From positions 40,390 to 104,389 of the forward strand of contig JAGXSZ010000040.1 in NCBI GenBank assembly GCA_018333515.1: a stretch of 64,000 bases of DNA, in the 5' to 3' direction. Source of the stretch: Actinomycetota bacterium (GTDB lineage Bacteria > Actinomycetota > Aquicultoria > Aquicultorales > Aquicultoraceae). The number at the start of each line of letters is the position of its first letter. The first letter of the stretch is position 1. Both the position numbers and the translations under genes were made by a program. Of this stretch, positions 13,943 to 24,238 are shown piece after piece. The notes under the pieces were generated by a model. It saw only the letters and a program-made list of their open reading frames with translations. It was not told where the DNA came from and did not search any database.

Positions 13943-16789
13943 CTATTTCTTAGCGCCAAGAACCCCGACGACCATCTTGGCGGCCTCGGCTCGGGTGGCC
14001 GTGTTGCTTGGCCTAAAGGTGTTGTCGTTATAGCCGCCGACGATGTTGGCCTTAACGCATTTGGCTATATAATCATTAGCCCATGAGGTCGCGATATCGG
14101 ATAGGGTGCTGGCGCCGGCGGGCAGGCCAAGAGTCTCGGACGCTATTTTGGCGATCTCAGCTCGGGTTATACTTTTACCGGGCTTAAAAGTGCCGTCTTC
14201 GTAGCCGGCGATAACCTTCTTCGATTTGGCCGTCTCGATATATTTATACGCCCAATGGTCTTTCGGTACATCGGTAAAGGAAGCGCTCGAAGGGTTCTCT
14301 AAGGTCCAACCCATCGTGAGGCACATCATTTTGGCGAACTCACCGCGGGATACGTTGTGGTTCGGCCGGAAAGACCCGTCGACATAACCGGAGACGATTT
14401 TGTTTGTGGTCAGCTGTATAACGTGGTCTTTATACCAGGCCGTATCGGGCACATCGGCGAAGCCGGATTGATTCGCGGTTTTCTCTACGAAGACCTCGAA
14501 TTCGCTCGACTTCGCGCTCTCTTTTGCGGTTTTGCCTACCCAAGTCACCGCATACACGTAAGTCTTGCCGATTTCAACGCTCTTATCTTGATACCGGGCT
14601 TCGAGTATCGTCGCCGTGTTTACTTTTGACAGCGCCGTTTCACCTTTTATTTTTCGATAGACGTTGTAGCCGGAGAGGCCGCTGTCGGCAACGGAGGTCC
14701 ACGATATGTGAGCCAACCCCTTATTGCTCACTACTTTCAGGCCTTGCGGGGCGGTCGCGGTGGTAGTGTCGTTCTGCGTAGTGATATTAAACGAGTATGC
14801 GGCGGCAAGCGCATTGCCGGCGCTGTCTTTGACACCGCTCGCGGGTATGGTCACCGTATATTTCATACCTAACGCAAGGTCTTTCGCCGGGGTTAGCGTC
14901 AGTACTTTATCTTTGATATTCTTTGACAGAGAAATCGCCGTGCTGCTCGTATCTTTAACGGCTATCGTCTCGTAGGCGGTTCCGGCCAGTATGTTCTCGC
15001 TAAAGGTTATGGTTATCGTCTTTTCTTTCGCGACCTCGACCGCATTGTTCGCCGGGTCGGTAGAGCTTACCGTCGGGGGAGTGGTATCGTTTTGGGTCGT
15101 AAAGCTCAAGGCATATTGCGCGGCCAGGTTATTATTGGACATATCTTTGACCGCGTTGACCGGAATCGTAATCGTGTGGACGGTATTGCCGGCAAGGTCG
15201 CCTGCCGGGTCAAGGCTTAACGTCGCCCCTGAAACTGTTTTGGTTGCATCTACCGAAACGCCGGCGGCGGTCTTAAACGTAATGTTGTTATAGGCGCTGC
15301 CGGCCTGGATGTTCTCACTAAAGGTGATAACGACGGTTTTGTCTCTCGTAATGCTTAAGGCGCTATTGGCCGGGTCGGTAGAGCTTACCGTCGGGGGCGT
15401 CGTATCCGGCGCCGCCGCTACAGTGAAGCTGAGGGTGTGTTGCGCACCGAACGCGTTGTTCGCGGTATCTTTTACGGCGCCCGCCGGGATTATCGCCGTA
15501 TAGGTTGTGCCGTAAGCGAGGTCGCCGGTCGGGTCGAGTGTGAGCACGCGCCCGTTAATAACCTTGGTCATCGTAACCTGGCTGCCGGCGGCATCCTTAA
15601 GGGTTATCAAGTCGTAAGCGGTGCTCGACTGCACGTTCTCATTGAAAGTGATTGCTATGGTCTTGTCTCTGGCTATCGCGGTCGCCCCGTTTGCGGGGTC
15701 GGCGGAGTTGATTACCGGCGGAAGGCTGTCGGATGTCGTGGCGCTAAAAACGCCGCCGCCCCAGGTGCCTGCGAATATCGTATAGTCCGAGCCGTACGCC
15801 GGGGAAAACCTAACAGAGGGGATGCTGGTCGGTGCGAGGCCGGTGTTTATCTGCGTCCAGTTGGTGCCGCCATTGGTCGATATGTGCGCGCCGCCCCCAT
15901 AGGTGCCGACAACGGTGGTGCTGTCGTCGGCATAGTTGGGCGATGTGGCGAGCGAGAATATGTTGACGCCCAAAAGGCCGCTCTGCGTCCAGCTCGCGCC
16001 GCCGTTGATCGTTTTATATACGCCGCCGCCATCGCTCGCGCCCGCGAAGACGGTGCCGTCAACAGCGTAGTTGGGGGACACACCGAGTGAGCTTATGTTG
16101 ATGTTGCCAAGATCGTTGTTTACCCGAGCCCAACTCGCTCCGCCGTCCATAGACTTGTACACGCCGCCGCCATCGCTTGTGCCCGCGAAGACGGTGCCGT
16201 CGATAGTGTAGTTGGGGGATGTTTGAATCGCGCTAATATAATTGTGCGAAAACCTGGTGTTCATAGCGGTCCAGCTCGTCCCGGCATCCGTCGATTTATA
16301 TACGCCGCCGTTTGTTCCGGCAAAGACCGTCCGGTCGGTCGCATAGTTATTGGATATAGCAAGAGCGCTGACACTTGTGCCTGCGAGCCCCACTTGAGTC
16401 CAACTCGTACCGCCATTGGTCGACTTGTAGATTCCCGCGTTGTTGGTGCCCGAAAACACCGTGCCGTCGGCGGCATAGCCGGGGGAGACGGCGAGCGATT
16501 GCGCGTGGTTGCCGGCCAATCCGCCCTGCGTCCAGCTCGTCCCGCCGTTGGTCGATTTGTATATGCCGTTATCCGTGCCGGCAAAGACCGTCTTAGATGT
16601 GGCGTAATCGGGCGATACGCCGAGAGAGTAGACGATAGCGCCGGAAGGCCCGTTCGTAACCCATTCGTTGACGCCCGCATATCCTGTTGCCGCGACGGCC
16701 GGCAATAACGCGGCTGCGATAAGCACAAGCGCGGCTATTCTATTTAGGGTGGGAATTTTACTCGTCCTGGTCGCCATGGTTGTTTGCAT
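13943..16789 (-). CDS. Large SLH-anchored surface protein with BNR-like repeats and Ig-like domains
   Basis: The order along 948 residues is as follows. A signal peptide (hydrophobic core LVLIAAALLPAVAA). About eight repeats of the type GIYKSTNGGTSWTQ with FAGT strands (residues 40-350, BNR or Ycf48-like beta-propeller). Three Big-5/SbsC-like Ig domains, each starting PP-x-V-x-S-x-DPAN and containing ITFSENI (about 355-670). A fibronectin-III-like segment (about 675-770). Three SLH domains at the C-terminus (FADVPDTAWYKDHV and two more), which anchor proteins to cell-wall pyruvylated polymers. The function is inferred as an S-layer or surface-exposed binding protein. The ATG at 16789 has GGAGAG upstream. 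Confidence 0.9.
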   Translation of the reverse strand: MQTTMATRTSKIPTLNRIAALVLIAAALLPAVAATGYAGVNEWVTNGPSGAIVYSLGVSPDYATSKTVFAGTDNGIYKSTNGGTSWTQGGLAGNHAQSLAVSPGYAADGTVFSGTNNAGIYKSTNGGTSWTQVGLAGTSVSALAISNNYATDRTVFAGTNGGVYKSTDAGTSWTAMNTRFSHNYISAIQTSPNYTIDGTVFAGTSDGGGVYKSMDGGASWARVNNDLGNINISSLGVSPNYAVDGTVFAGASDGGGVYKTINGGASWTQSGLLGVNIFSLATSPNYADDSTTVVGTYGGGAHISTNGGTNWTQINTGLAPTSIPSVRFSPAYGSDYTIFAGTWGGGVFSATTSDSLPPVINSADPANGATAIARDKTIAITFNENVQSSTAYDLITLKDAAGSQVTMTKVINGRVLTLDPTGDLAYGTTYTAIIPAGAVKDTANNAFGAQHTLSFTVAAAPDTTPPTVSSTDPANSALSITRDKTVVITFSENIQAGSAYNNITFKTAAGVSVDATKTVSGATLSLDPAGDLAGNTVHTITIPVNAVKDMSNNNLAAQYALSFTTQNDTTPPTVSSTDPANNAVEVAKEKTITITFSENILAGTAYETIAVKDTSSTAISLSKNIKDKVLTLTPAKDLALGMKYTVTIPASGVKDSAGNALAAAYSFNITTQNDTTTATAPQGLKVVSNKGLAHISWTSVADSGLSGYNVYRKIKGETALSKVNTATILEARYQDKSVEIGKTYVYAVTWVGKTAKESAKSSEFEVFVEKTANQSGFADVPDTAWYKDHVIQLTTNKIVSGYVDGSFRPNHNVSRGEFAKMMCLTMGWTLENPSSASFTDVPKDHWAYKYIETAKSKKVIAGYEDGTFKPGKSITRAEIAKIASETLGLPAGASTLSDIATSWANDYIAKCVKANIVGGYNDNTFRPSNTATRAEAAKMVVGVLGAKK

Positions 16790-17065
16790 ACGCTCTCTCC
16801 ACTTCGTACAAATATTTCACGTTAATTCGATAAGCCCTCGCGGTCTCTCATGATATTTGAGTATATATATTAGGAGTTATCGGACGGCTTGGTTGTTGTT
16901 TGAACCTTTTATAGACAGAAAGCCTGGTGGGCAAGGGATGAGCAAACCGGTATCGACAATAGCCTTTCCAATCACATCCATTTAAGTTAAAGATTCTCAA
17001 ATATATTGTTTAGCGGTCGCTATAGCTATGCTAATATTGGGTCAAAGCTATAAAGAACCGAATAT

Positions 17066-20000
17066 TTGTCCTTGCCCTTGCCCAAAAATTGCGTCATTCA
17101 AATTGTCGTCACAGAAAGGGAGGCCGCCGTCTTGATGGAACCATTCAATCGACAACATCTCGTGTATTGCCTTTCCATCCAAATGTCAGAGCCCGCAACA
17201 CCCGAAAGAGAAGCCGGCGAAGCGGTGCTGGCGAGACAAGATCGTCTCAATGTGATCCTCGCCGAGCATCTCAAACCCCACATTCACAACCTTCGACTTT
17301 CGGATATCTTTGTAAAATTCACCGGCAACGGTTTCATGCTCATGACCGACAGGTCCGAGCGCGTACGCGCGCTCAGTTGTCTAGGCGTGATTCTAGCCAA
17401 TAATTTTAACGATGAGGTGGCGCGGGCTTACGGGATCGCGCAAAATCGGCTCCCGGCGCTCCGTATCAGCCTCTTCTCCGGTCACGACCGTCGCATCGAA
17501 ATGCCGGACGGTAAGCGGGAATGGGTCGGCCATAGTCTTCGCAAAGCAGCCGGCTTGGCGATGTTCCCACACACCGACAGAGTGCTCGTCGACGACTCGG
17601 TACTCAGCCTGGTTAGGGACGAATTCAAGATTGAAAGATTCGACGCCGCGCCGGTCATGGATGCGGGTTCAGATACCGAGGCCGCCGCACTATTGTCGAT
17701 CCTGGGCGAAATCGTCTTGGAGTCTGTCGTCGAGAGCGGCACTCCCGAGTGCTACATGTATACTCTTAACGCGCTCGGCAGGACGGAGGATGCCGGCTAT
17801 GTCGCCCAGGCGGTCGCGAGCCGCCTCACTGGTGACGCCCGCGGCGGAGAAGCGGCGGTTGAAGCATCCGAACAAGGCTCGGCGCTGAAAGATGCTCAGG
17901 GTTGGGGTAGGTTGCTTTCGAGCCTGACGGATTATCCGACCGCCAACGCGTTTTTTCTCAAAGCAAAGGCCGCCGGCGTACAGCCGACGGCGGATATATA
18001 TAACATACTTGTCGCGTTGGCGCCCGATTTCGGTACCGCCAAATCTCTCGTTGAGGAGATGGAGCGCGAGGGGATAGAGCCCGATGTTACCATTTACAAT
18101 GCGCTCGTCGCTAAAGCACCGGACCATGAGACCGCCGTCGCGCTGCTCTCGTCGATGCGGGAAGCAGGGCTCGTACCGGGCGCCCCTATATATGATGCGA
18201 TGATCGCCAAATCCGATTACGCAAAGGCCAAATCTCTCGTTGAGGAGATGGAGCGCGAGGGGATAGAGCCGGATATTTCCACTTATGGGTTACTTATAGC
18301 GAAAGCACCCGACTACGAGACGGCTAGGTATTGGCTGAGATCTCTCACTGAGGACGGGGGTCGGCTTAGCGCCCATATCTACGGAGCGCTCATCGCTAAG
18401 GCGCCCGATTTTGAGACGGGCAAGTTCTGGCTGGAGACGATGGAGCGAGACGGTTTGCAGCCGAATATCGCCGTCTTCAATAAACTAATACCCAAAGCTC
18501 CGGGCTATGATATTGTCCGCGCCCTGCTCGACTCGGTGCGGGCCGAGGGCATAAAGCTCAATATCGTCACATATAATATGCTGATATCTAAAGCCGTCGA
18601 TTTCGATACCGCGAAATCTTGGCTCGACGCGATGGCGAGAGATAGCGTCAAACCGAATCTCGACACATATAACCGCCTGCTTAGTAAGAACATATCGTCT
18701 CAGCCTGCGGAGGAATTGCTGAAATGGTACTTATCGCAAGAGCATCACTCGGAGGAGCCTATCCAGACAGCGATGGCCACCTACCGGAAGTACGGGCGCG
18801 TCGACCGGTCGTTGCGCTTAGCTGTTGAATATCCGCATCTTCCGGTGGCCAAAAGGCTCATCCGGGAGATCATGGATGAGGTTTTCGCGTATCTTAACAC
18901 GATCCGAGAGGAAGCCGTACCGCCTAGCGTTACCAGTTATAACACTATTATCTCGAAAGCACCGTATTTCGATACCGCAAAATCATGGCTGGATTCGATG
19001 CGCAAAAAGGGAATAAAACCCGATATCGACACGTATAATACCTTGATTAAGAAGGCCGCCGGTTTTGAAAGAGCGCAATCGCTTGTCGAGACGATGCGGG
19101 CTGACGGAGTCGAGCCGACTACCGATACATTCGGGACGCTCTTTGAAAAAGACCTCTCCACGGTTTCGGCCGATGAATTGATCCTATGGTACCGGGCGCA
19201 AGAGAGCCTTGCGGAAGAGCCGATAGAGACGGCTATCGTCTCTTTCAAACGGATTGGCCGTGTCGACCAAGCCTTGCGTCTGGCGCTGGATTACCCGCGT
19301 CTGGCGGCGGCTAAGAGACTTATCCGTGAGTATATGGCCGAGGTGCTTTCATATCTGGGGACGATTCGCCGTGAAGGCGTCAAACCCAACATCGTGACCT
19401 ACACCTCGCTCATCTCGAAAGCACCGTATTACGATATCGCGGTCGCGTGGTTGGAGACGATGCGCGCCAAGGGCGTCAAACCGAATGCCGTGACGTATAA
19501 CACACTCATCTTCAAGGCGCCCGATTTTGAGACGGCCCAGGCCCTCCTCGACGAGATGCGTTCCGAGGCTATTGTCCCAAATGTTATAACATACAGTACG
19601 CTCATTTCGAAAACGGAAGAATACGAATCGGCCGCCGCCCTATTCGCGAGGATGGAGCAAGAAGAGGTTCAACCCAATACAATTACCTATAATGCGTTGA
19701 TGCTCAAGTCTCCCGATTATGAAGTCGCTCGCTCTTGGCTCGAAAAGATGAAGACGGAGCATTCGAAGCCGGACGTGATTACCTTCAATACGCTGATATA
19801 TAAGGCGCCCGATTTTGAGACGGCTGAAACCAAGTTCAGGGAGATGGGAAAAGCGGGAATACAACCGAATATCGTCACGTATAACCGCTTATTCAGCAAG
19901 GACCTCTCGGCGAAACCGGCTGAAGAAATCATCGCTTGGTACTTGGAGCAACCGTACCACCCGGACGAACCATTGCAAGCGGCGATATCCGCTTATCGAA

Positions 20001-20290
20001 AGATGGGAAGAGTCGATCAGGCATTGCGCCTGACCCTCGACTATCCCCATCTTCAGGTCGCTCGCAAGTTGATGAGGGATCACGCCGTCGAAGCGACAGC
20101 CTATTTTGAAGACCTGCTCGCACGGAACCCTGAGGACTCGAACGCCGCATATGCGCTGGGTCTGGTATTGATAGAGAGCGGCAACGCGCAAGCGGCGAAG
20201 CCGCATTTGTTGAGGGCCATCACTTGCGCCAAGTCCGACTCCCAAAGGAAAGCCATAGAATCGCTTGTCGGAGGACTTTCCCGGGGATAA
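17066..20290 (+). CDS. Bacterial pentatricopeptide-repeat (PPR) protein with a degenerate cyclase-like domain
   Basis: Residues 25-200 resemble a class III nucleotidyl cyclase fold (VKFTGNGFMLM, then LRISLFSGHDRR and WVGHSLRKAAGLAMF). The usual metal aspartate of the GDG motif is Asn, so it is probably catalytically dead. From about residue 300 there are some 17 PPR-like motifs, pattern IVTYNTLIxKAPDFETA then MRxxGVKPN. Most are exactly 32 residues, three shorter than the standard PPR. Three motifs carry a similar insert of about 60 residues (WYL.Q..., GRVDQALRL, YPHL, LIRE). A TPR-like end closes the protein. PPR proteins are mainly organellar RNA-binding factors and are rare in bacteria. 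RNA binding is inferred. The start may instead be the ATG for MEPFNRQ, 23 codons in. Confidence 0.85.
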   Translation: MSLPLPKNCVIQIVVTEREAAVLMEPFNRQHLVYCLSIQMSEPATPEREAGEAVLARQDRLNVILAEHLKPHIHNLRLSDIFVKFTGNGFMLMTDRSERVRALSCLGVILANNFNDEVARAYGIAQNRLPALRISLFSGHDRRIEMPDGKREWVGHSLRKAAGLAMFPHTDRVLVDDSVLSLVRDEFKIERFDAAPVMDAGSDTEAAALLSILGEIVLESVVESGTPECYMYTLNALGRTEDAGYVAQAVASRLTGDARGGEAAVEASEQGSALKDAQGWGRLLSSLTDYPTANAFFLKAKAAGVQPTADIYNILVALAPDFGTAKSLVEEMEREGIEPDVTIYNALVAKAPDHETAVALLSSMREAGLVPGAPIYDAMIAKSDYAKAKSLVEEMEREGIEPDISTYGLLIAKAPDYETARYWLRSLTEDGGRLSAHIYGALIAKAPDFETGKFWLETMERDGLQPNIAVFNKLIPKAPGYDIVRALLDSVRAEGIKLNIVTYNMLISKAVDFDTAKSWLDAMARDSVKPNLDTYNRLLSKNISSQPAEELLKWYLSQEHHSEEPIQTAMATYRKYGRVDRSLRLAVEYPHLPVAKRLIREIMDEVFAYLNTIREEAVPPSVTSYNTIISKAPYFDTAKSWLDSMRKKGIKPDIDTYNTLIKKAAGFERAQSLVETMRADGVEPTTDTFGTLFEKDLSTVSADELILWYRAQESLAEEPIETAIVSFKRIGRVDQALRLALDYPRLAAAKRLIREYMAEVLSYLGTIRREGVKPNIVTYTSLISKAPYYDIAVAWLETMRAKGVKPNAVTYNTLIFKAPDFETAQALLDEMRSEAIVPNVITYSTLISKTEEYESAAALFARMEQEEVQPNTITYNALMLKSPDYEVARSWLEKMKTEHSKPDVITFNTLIYKAPDFETAETKFREMGKAGIQPNIVTYNRLFSKDLSAKPAEEIIAWYLEQPYHPDEPLQAAISAYRKMGRVDQALRLTLDYPHLQVARKLMRDHAVEATAYFEDLLARNPEDSNAAYALGLVLIESGNAQAAKPHLLRAITCAKSDSQRKAIESLVGGLSRG

Positions 20291-20321
20291 TATCGGCTGG
20301 ATAAGAAAATTCCATATTCAG

Positions 20322-20349
20322 AAAAAGCCGGCGATCGAGCCGGCTTTTT
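20322..20349 (+). terminator. Intrinsic terminator after the PPR gene
   Basis: AAAAAGCCGGC and GCCGGCTTTTT form a perfect stem around GATCGA, 32 bases after the stop. It separates the PPR gene from the chemotaxis operon. Confidence 0.88.
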
Positions 20350-20540
20350 GGTTCGCGCACAAAATGTTCAGCTAATCTCCGACGACAAGAGTGTATAAGA
20401 AAAATGCTATGAAACGCTCATATATTCCGCCAACACGACGATACAATATCTCGAAAAGGTAAGTAAGAAGCTAAAAGAAGCTAAAGCAAGCGAGTACATG
20501 TGTAGTCTTAAAGCTAGTTAATTGAAAGGGGTTAAGAAAC

Positions 20541-22079
20541 GTGAAATCAAATCTAAGTATTTCTAAGAAACTGTATCTGGCTTTTGGGGCGATTATCGCG
20601 CTTATGGTTATTATGAGTGTTGTCATCAATATAACCAACTCCAACCTGGTACGGGCAAATAAGGAGATTATAAAGGAAACTGAATTTGAAAGTCAGACGA
20701 AAACCTACCAGAAGCAACACGTTGATTGGATAAACGCTCTATCGAATCACATTCTGATTGGCGGTGAGTTTAAGAAAACACTCAATCCGCAGGAGTGCGA
20801 TTTCGGCAAATGGTATTACAGCTACATCGAATCAGCGGAGTTTAAGGCGGAATCGCCTGAAACACAGCGTATCCTGAAAGAACTCGAAGAACCGCACAGA
20901 AAACTTCATGAAGGAGGTGCCGGTGTTACCAGCGAGCTTCAGCAGGGCCGCAAAGCAAACGCTGTAAAGTACTACGAAGAAAACACATTGCCGACAATTA
21001 CCCAACTTGACGGTATTTACAATGAACTCGTTAAAACCTTATATGAAAAAGTCGAACAACACAAAGCGGACGCACAAAAAAGCGAACGCGCCGGCAACCT
21101 GCTTATTATCGTCTTGACCGTAATGGGAGCGCTCGTTGGAGTCGCGGTCGCTTATTTATTGACGCGTAGCACTCTTTCAATGGTCGGCAAGGTCGTTGAG
21201 GCATCGGAAAACGTTGCTAACGCCTCCGACCAGATCTCAGCCGGCAACCAGGAACTCTCACAAAGGACACAAGAACAAGCATCGGCCCTGGAAGAAACGG
21301 CCGCAACCATTGAAGAGATGTCCGCGACGGTTAAGACCAACGCTGAAAGCGCTCGTCGTGCGAGCACGTTGGCGGTTGACGCGGCTGCGTTGGCGCAAAA
21401 CGGCGGCGCTGTCGTCGAAGATACAATGGCATCCATGGGCGAGGTGACCGGGGCCAGCAAGAAGATCGCGGACATTATAAACGTGATAAATGAGATTGCG
21501 TTCCAGACCAACCTCCTAGCCTTGAACGCGGCGGTCGAAGCGGCGCGCGCCGGCGAGCAAGGAAAGGGTTTTGCGGTTGTCGCAGGCGAGGTTAGGAATC
21601 TTGCTCAACGAAGCGCTGAAGCCGCAAAAGAGATACAGAATTTAATCCAGGATAGCGCTGAAAAGGTAGATAAAGGCAACAAGCTGGCAGAGAAATCCGG
21701 CGAGACCTTGCTGGAAATAATTTCTTCGATTAAAGAGGTCGCCGAAACCGTAACGGAAATCGCTTCGGCATCACAAGAACAGGCAACCGGCATCGACCAG
21801 GTAAATAAAGCCGTTTCCATGATGGATGACGTGGTTCAGAACAACAGCACGTTGGTCGAAGAGGCGGCCGCGGCATCTCAGTCGTTGGCGATGGAGGCCG
21901 AGGAACTTAAGAATCTCATGGCGTCGTTTAGCGGTACGAACGCGCTTGCGAAAGAGCACAAGAACAGGAGTCTTGCGACAGTCACACGCATTATCCCAAG
22001 GCAACCCGCACGCCTTAAAGCGAAGGCCGCCGGCGCGGAGGAACTCAGCGCGGCATCCGATGATTTCGACGAGTTTTAA
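20541..22079 (+). CDS. Methyl-accepting chemotaxis protein with an extracytoplasmic CZB-like domain, no HAMP
   Basis: A 512-residue receptor. The first membrane helix (about 11-32) and second (about 189-212) enclose a region with the spaced residues H60, C86 (in ECDFGKWYY), H119 and H123. These match the His3-Cys pattern of the chemoreceptor zinc-binding (CZB) domain, which is normally cytoplasmic. After the second helix the signalling domain begins almost at once, without a recognisable HAMP. The hairpin tip is canonical ([20 protein letters not shown]). It is the first gene of the chemotaxis operon. It shares a 143-bp tract, with one mismatch, with the second receptor at 27326. Confidence 0.92.
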   Translation: MKSNLSISKKLYLAFGAIIALMVIMSVVINITNSNLVRANKEIIKETEFESQTKTYQKQHVDWINALSNHILIGGEFKKTLNPQECDFGKWYYSYIESAEFKAESPETQRILKELEEPHRKLHEGGAGVTSELQQGRKANAVKYYEENTLPTITQLDGIYNELVKTLYEKVEQHKADAQKSERAGNLLIIVLTVMGALVGVAVAYLLTRSTLSMVGKVVEASENVANASDQISAGNQELSQRTQEQASALEETAATIEEMSATVKTNAESARRASTLAVDAAALAQNGGAVVEDTMASMGEVTGASKKIADIINVINEIAFQTNLLALNAAVEAARAGEQGKGFAVVAGEVRNLAQRSAEAAKEIQNLIQDSAEKVDKGNKLAEKSGETLLEIISSIKEVAETVTEIASASQEQATGIDQVNKAVSMMDDVVQNNSTLVEEAAAASQSLAMEAEELKNLMASFSGTNALAKEHKNRSLATVTRIIPRQPARLKAKAAGAEELSAASDDFDEF

Positions 22080-22276
22080 GGGAGATGGTTGACATGAGCA
22101 GTATGATGCATGTGTCCCGCCGAAACCGAATTACGTATCCCCGTCCGCAAAAACAATTAGTCCTGAAATAGCCATAAAGCCGTTTATCGTGCAGCCGATA
22201 TATAATTCGATATTTATAGTATGGATTGATGCAGGCTTAAAACCTTGTCCAAAGATAAGGATAGGTAGTGTGCGAA

Positions 22277-24193
22277 ATGAGTGAGATTTGCTTTGTTGAA
22301 GAGCTGACAACCACATTAAATGGAGATCACAAAGACGATAAAGACCCCCTCGGCGATTACATGAATCCGTTGGCTTTAATCGTAGAAGAGTACGAGGGAA
22401 TGTTGGGCAAGTATAAAACGATTGTTTCTATGGCCGGCGGAAAGCTCGTCGAAGTGCAGGGCCTCACAGAGACGGCGTTTTTGAAGATCGGTGTAAGCCT
22501 ACCCGACATCAACGCGGCGCTTCGCACTACAGAGGGTGAGGCGAATGGGCTAAGTCGATATTTCAAAAGAGAGAGCGGTCTTCTCCCGCAAGAAGGTTCT
22601 GAAAAGAACAGCGATCTAAATAAATTGCGACACGCCGCGGATTACCTCATTAGGGTCGTAAGCGATCAGGGTGACGCGTTTCAAAAAATGAGTGAATTGA
22701 TGACGCGTATAGATAATCTCAAATCGTCGATCGAGAGTATTCGCGATTTCGCGGCCGAGATAGAGATGCTCTCGCTCAATGCGGCGATTGTCGCTATTAA
22801 GGCGGGCGACGCGGGACGCACGCTAAATCCGATAACGAATGAGTTAAAGAAGATGGCTAATGCGGCTATCGCTCTTATCGATGATATTGTAAATACTTCG
22901 GAAGCGCTCGCCGAAAAATACAACTTGTTCCAGGAGATAAGCGAGAAACAGACCTCGCTCTGCAAGTCCGATGTTCGGCAAATAAGCGGCAATCTTAAAC
23001 AAAAACATGAAGGGCTCCAAGAGAATATCGTAAAACTTGTCGTACGTCTCGATGGGATCAACGGAGCGGTAAACCGGTCCTTGCAAGCTATACGCGAGAT
23101 CATGAACGAGTTGCAGGTGCAGGATATCCTTACACAATGCACGGACCATGTGCGCAGGTCTCTTGAGGAGGCAACCAACGGTGAGTTCGGACAGGTCGAC
23201 GAAAACGCGGGCGCGGCGGGCGCCGAACATCTGCTCGATATAGTCTCGTTCCAGGAAAGCGTGCCGCTGCTCTGCATTCAGCTGCTGGACGACATCGATA
23301 TGCGACTCGACGCTACGGTGCGAGAGCTGGAGGACAAGTTCAAAATAATACAAAAGCTGTTGCTCGACGCGGAAGTCGTGAATCAAACCGGCGATGGCGA
23401 CTCAAAGGATAAATACTTAAGCGATGTCGATGAATCGTTCCAGGGTGTCGAGGATGCCGTTATATGTACGGCATCCATGATGCAAAATGCGGCAAACAGT
23501 TGGGAGCAATTGTGGTTCACGGCTGTGGGTCTTTCCGAAATGCTCGAAATTCTTGAGAGACAGTTTAGGCGCTTAAAGAGGGCCACCAATTTTCATCTAA
23601 TAAACATTCCTATAAAGATAGAGGTCGCTCGGAGCAGCGGTCTGGCGAAAGACGGGGAGCTGTCGCAGCGCGTCGATGGCTTGGCCGACTATATCAGCAA
23701 TGAAATGAGAGAATCCCATAGGGCGGTTTCTCAAGATTATCGGTTCTTAAATCAACTCATCGATTCGATGGGGAGGCATAGGGTAGGCGTCGAGTCGAAC
23801 CTCGAGTCGATCGCCGGGGATATCGATGATTTACTCGGCAATTTTTACCGCGCCAAGTCGCAGGTAAAATCGACGTTCTCGCTCTTATCAGAGCATGTTT
23901 CGATGCTTCAGGAGTTGATTCAAGCATCGCTTGCGGATCTAGAAAGAGTTCGCGCGCTGGCAGACCAGAACAAGGAGCTGAAAGAAGATTTCCAAAAACT
24001 CGCATCGATGGCGGGTAAGACAAAAAAGAGAGTGCTTTCAACGATCGATGGTGATGATTGGAGGGTGCGCGACACCCGACTCCAAGATACCATCGAAAAG
24101 TTTACGGTATTATCGCATAAGAAAATAGCGGGCGACATGTGCGATGTCGACGTTGAACATGGCGAACAAGAAGGCGAGTTAATTCTTTTTTAG
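22277..24193 (+). CDS. Soluble MCP-like coiled-coil protein in the chemotaxis operon
   Basis: This protein of about 638 residues has no membrane segment. Around residues 160-200 it carries a diverged copy of the receptor signalling tip (IEMLSLNAAIVAIKAGDAGR), where the normal EAARAGE reads VAIKAGD. The residues that usually contact CheA and CheW are therefore changed. The rest is long alpha-helical coiled coil with a second, weaker hairpin-like half (about 400-600). Its position between a receptor gene and STAS/cheY indicates a chemotaxis role, perhaps a cytoplasmic receptor-like partner or phosphatase-like regulator. I do not recognise the family. The start could also be the GTG at 22268. 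Confidence 0.65.
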   Translation: MSEICFVEELTTTLNGDHKDDKDPLGDYMNPLALIVEEYEGMLGKYKTIVSMAGGKLVEVQGLTETAFLKIGVSLPDINAALRTTEGEANGLSRYFKRESGLLPQEGSEKNSDLNKLRHAADYLIRVVSDQGDAFQKMSELMTRIDNLKSSIESIRDFAAEIEMLSLNAAIVAIKAGDAGRTLNPITNELKKMANAAIALIDDIVNTSEALAEKYNLFQEISEKQTSLCKSDVRQISGNLKQKHEGLQENIVKLVVRLDGINGAVNRSLQAIREIMNELQVQDILTQCTDHVRRSLEEATNGEFGQVDENAGAAGAEHLLDIVSFQESVPLLCIQLLDDIDMRLDATVRELEDKFKIIQKLLLDAEVVNQTGDGDSKDKYLSDVDESFQGVEDAVICTASMMQNAANSWEQLWFTAVGLSEMLEILERQFRRLKRATNFHLINIPIKIEVARSSGLAKDGELSQRVDGLADYISNEMRESHRAVSQDYRFLNQLIDSMGRHRVGVESNLESIAGDIDDLLGNFYRAKSQVKSTFSLLSEHVSMLQELIQASLADLERVRALADQNKELKEDFQKLASMAGKTKKRVLSTIDGDDWRVRDTRLQDTIEKFTVLSHKKIAGDMCDVDVEHGEQEGELILF

Positions 24194-24238
24194 CGCGCCA
24201 AAGACCGAGCGGCATCACCTACTGTGTGGAGGAGGCGT

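Noticed and set aside
22080..22276. Gap between the first receptor and the MCP-like gene, examined for a c-di-GMP riboswitch.
   Set aside because: No GEMM-type conserved sequence or tetraloop-receptor pattern is visible.
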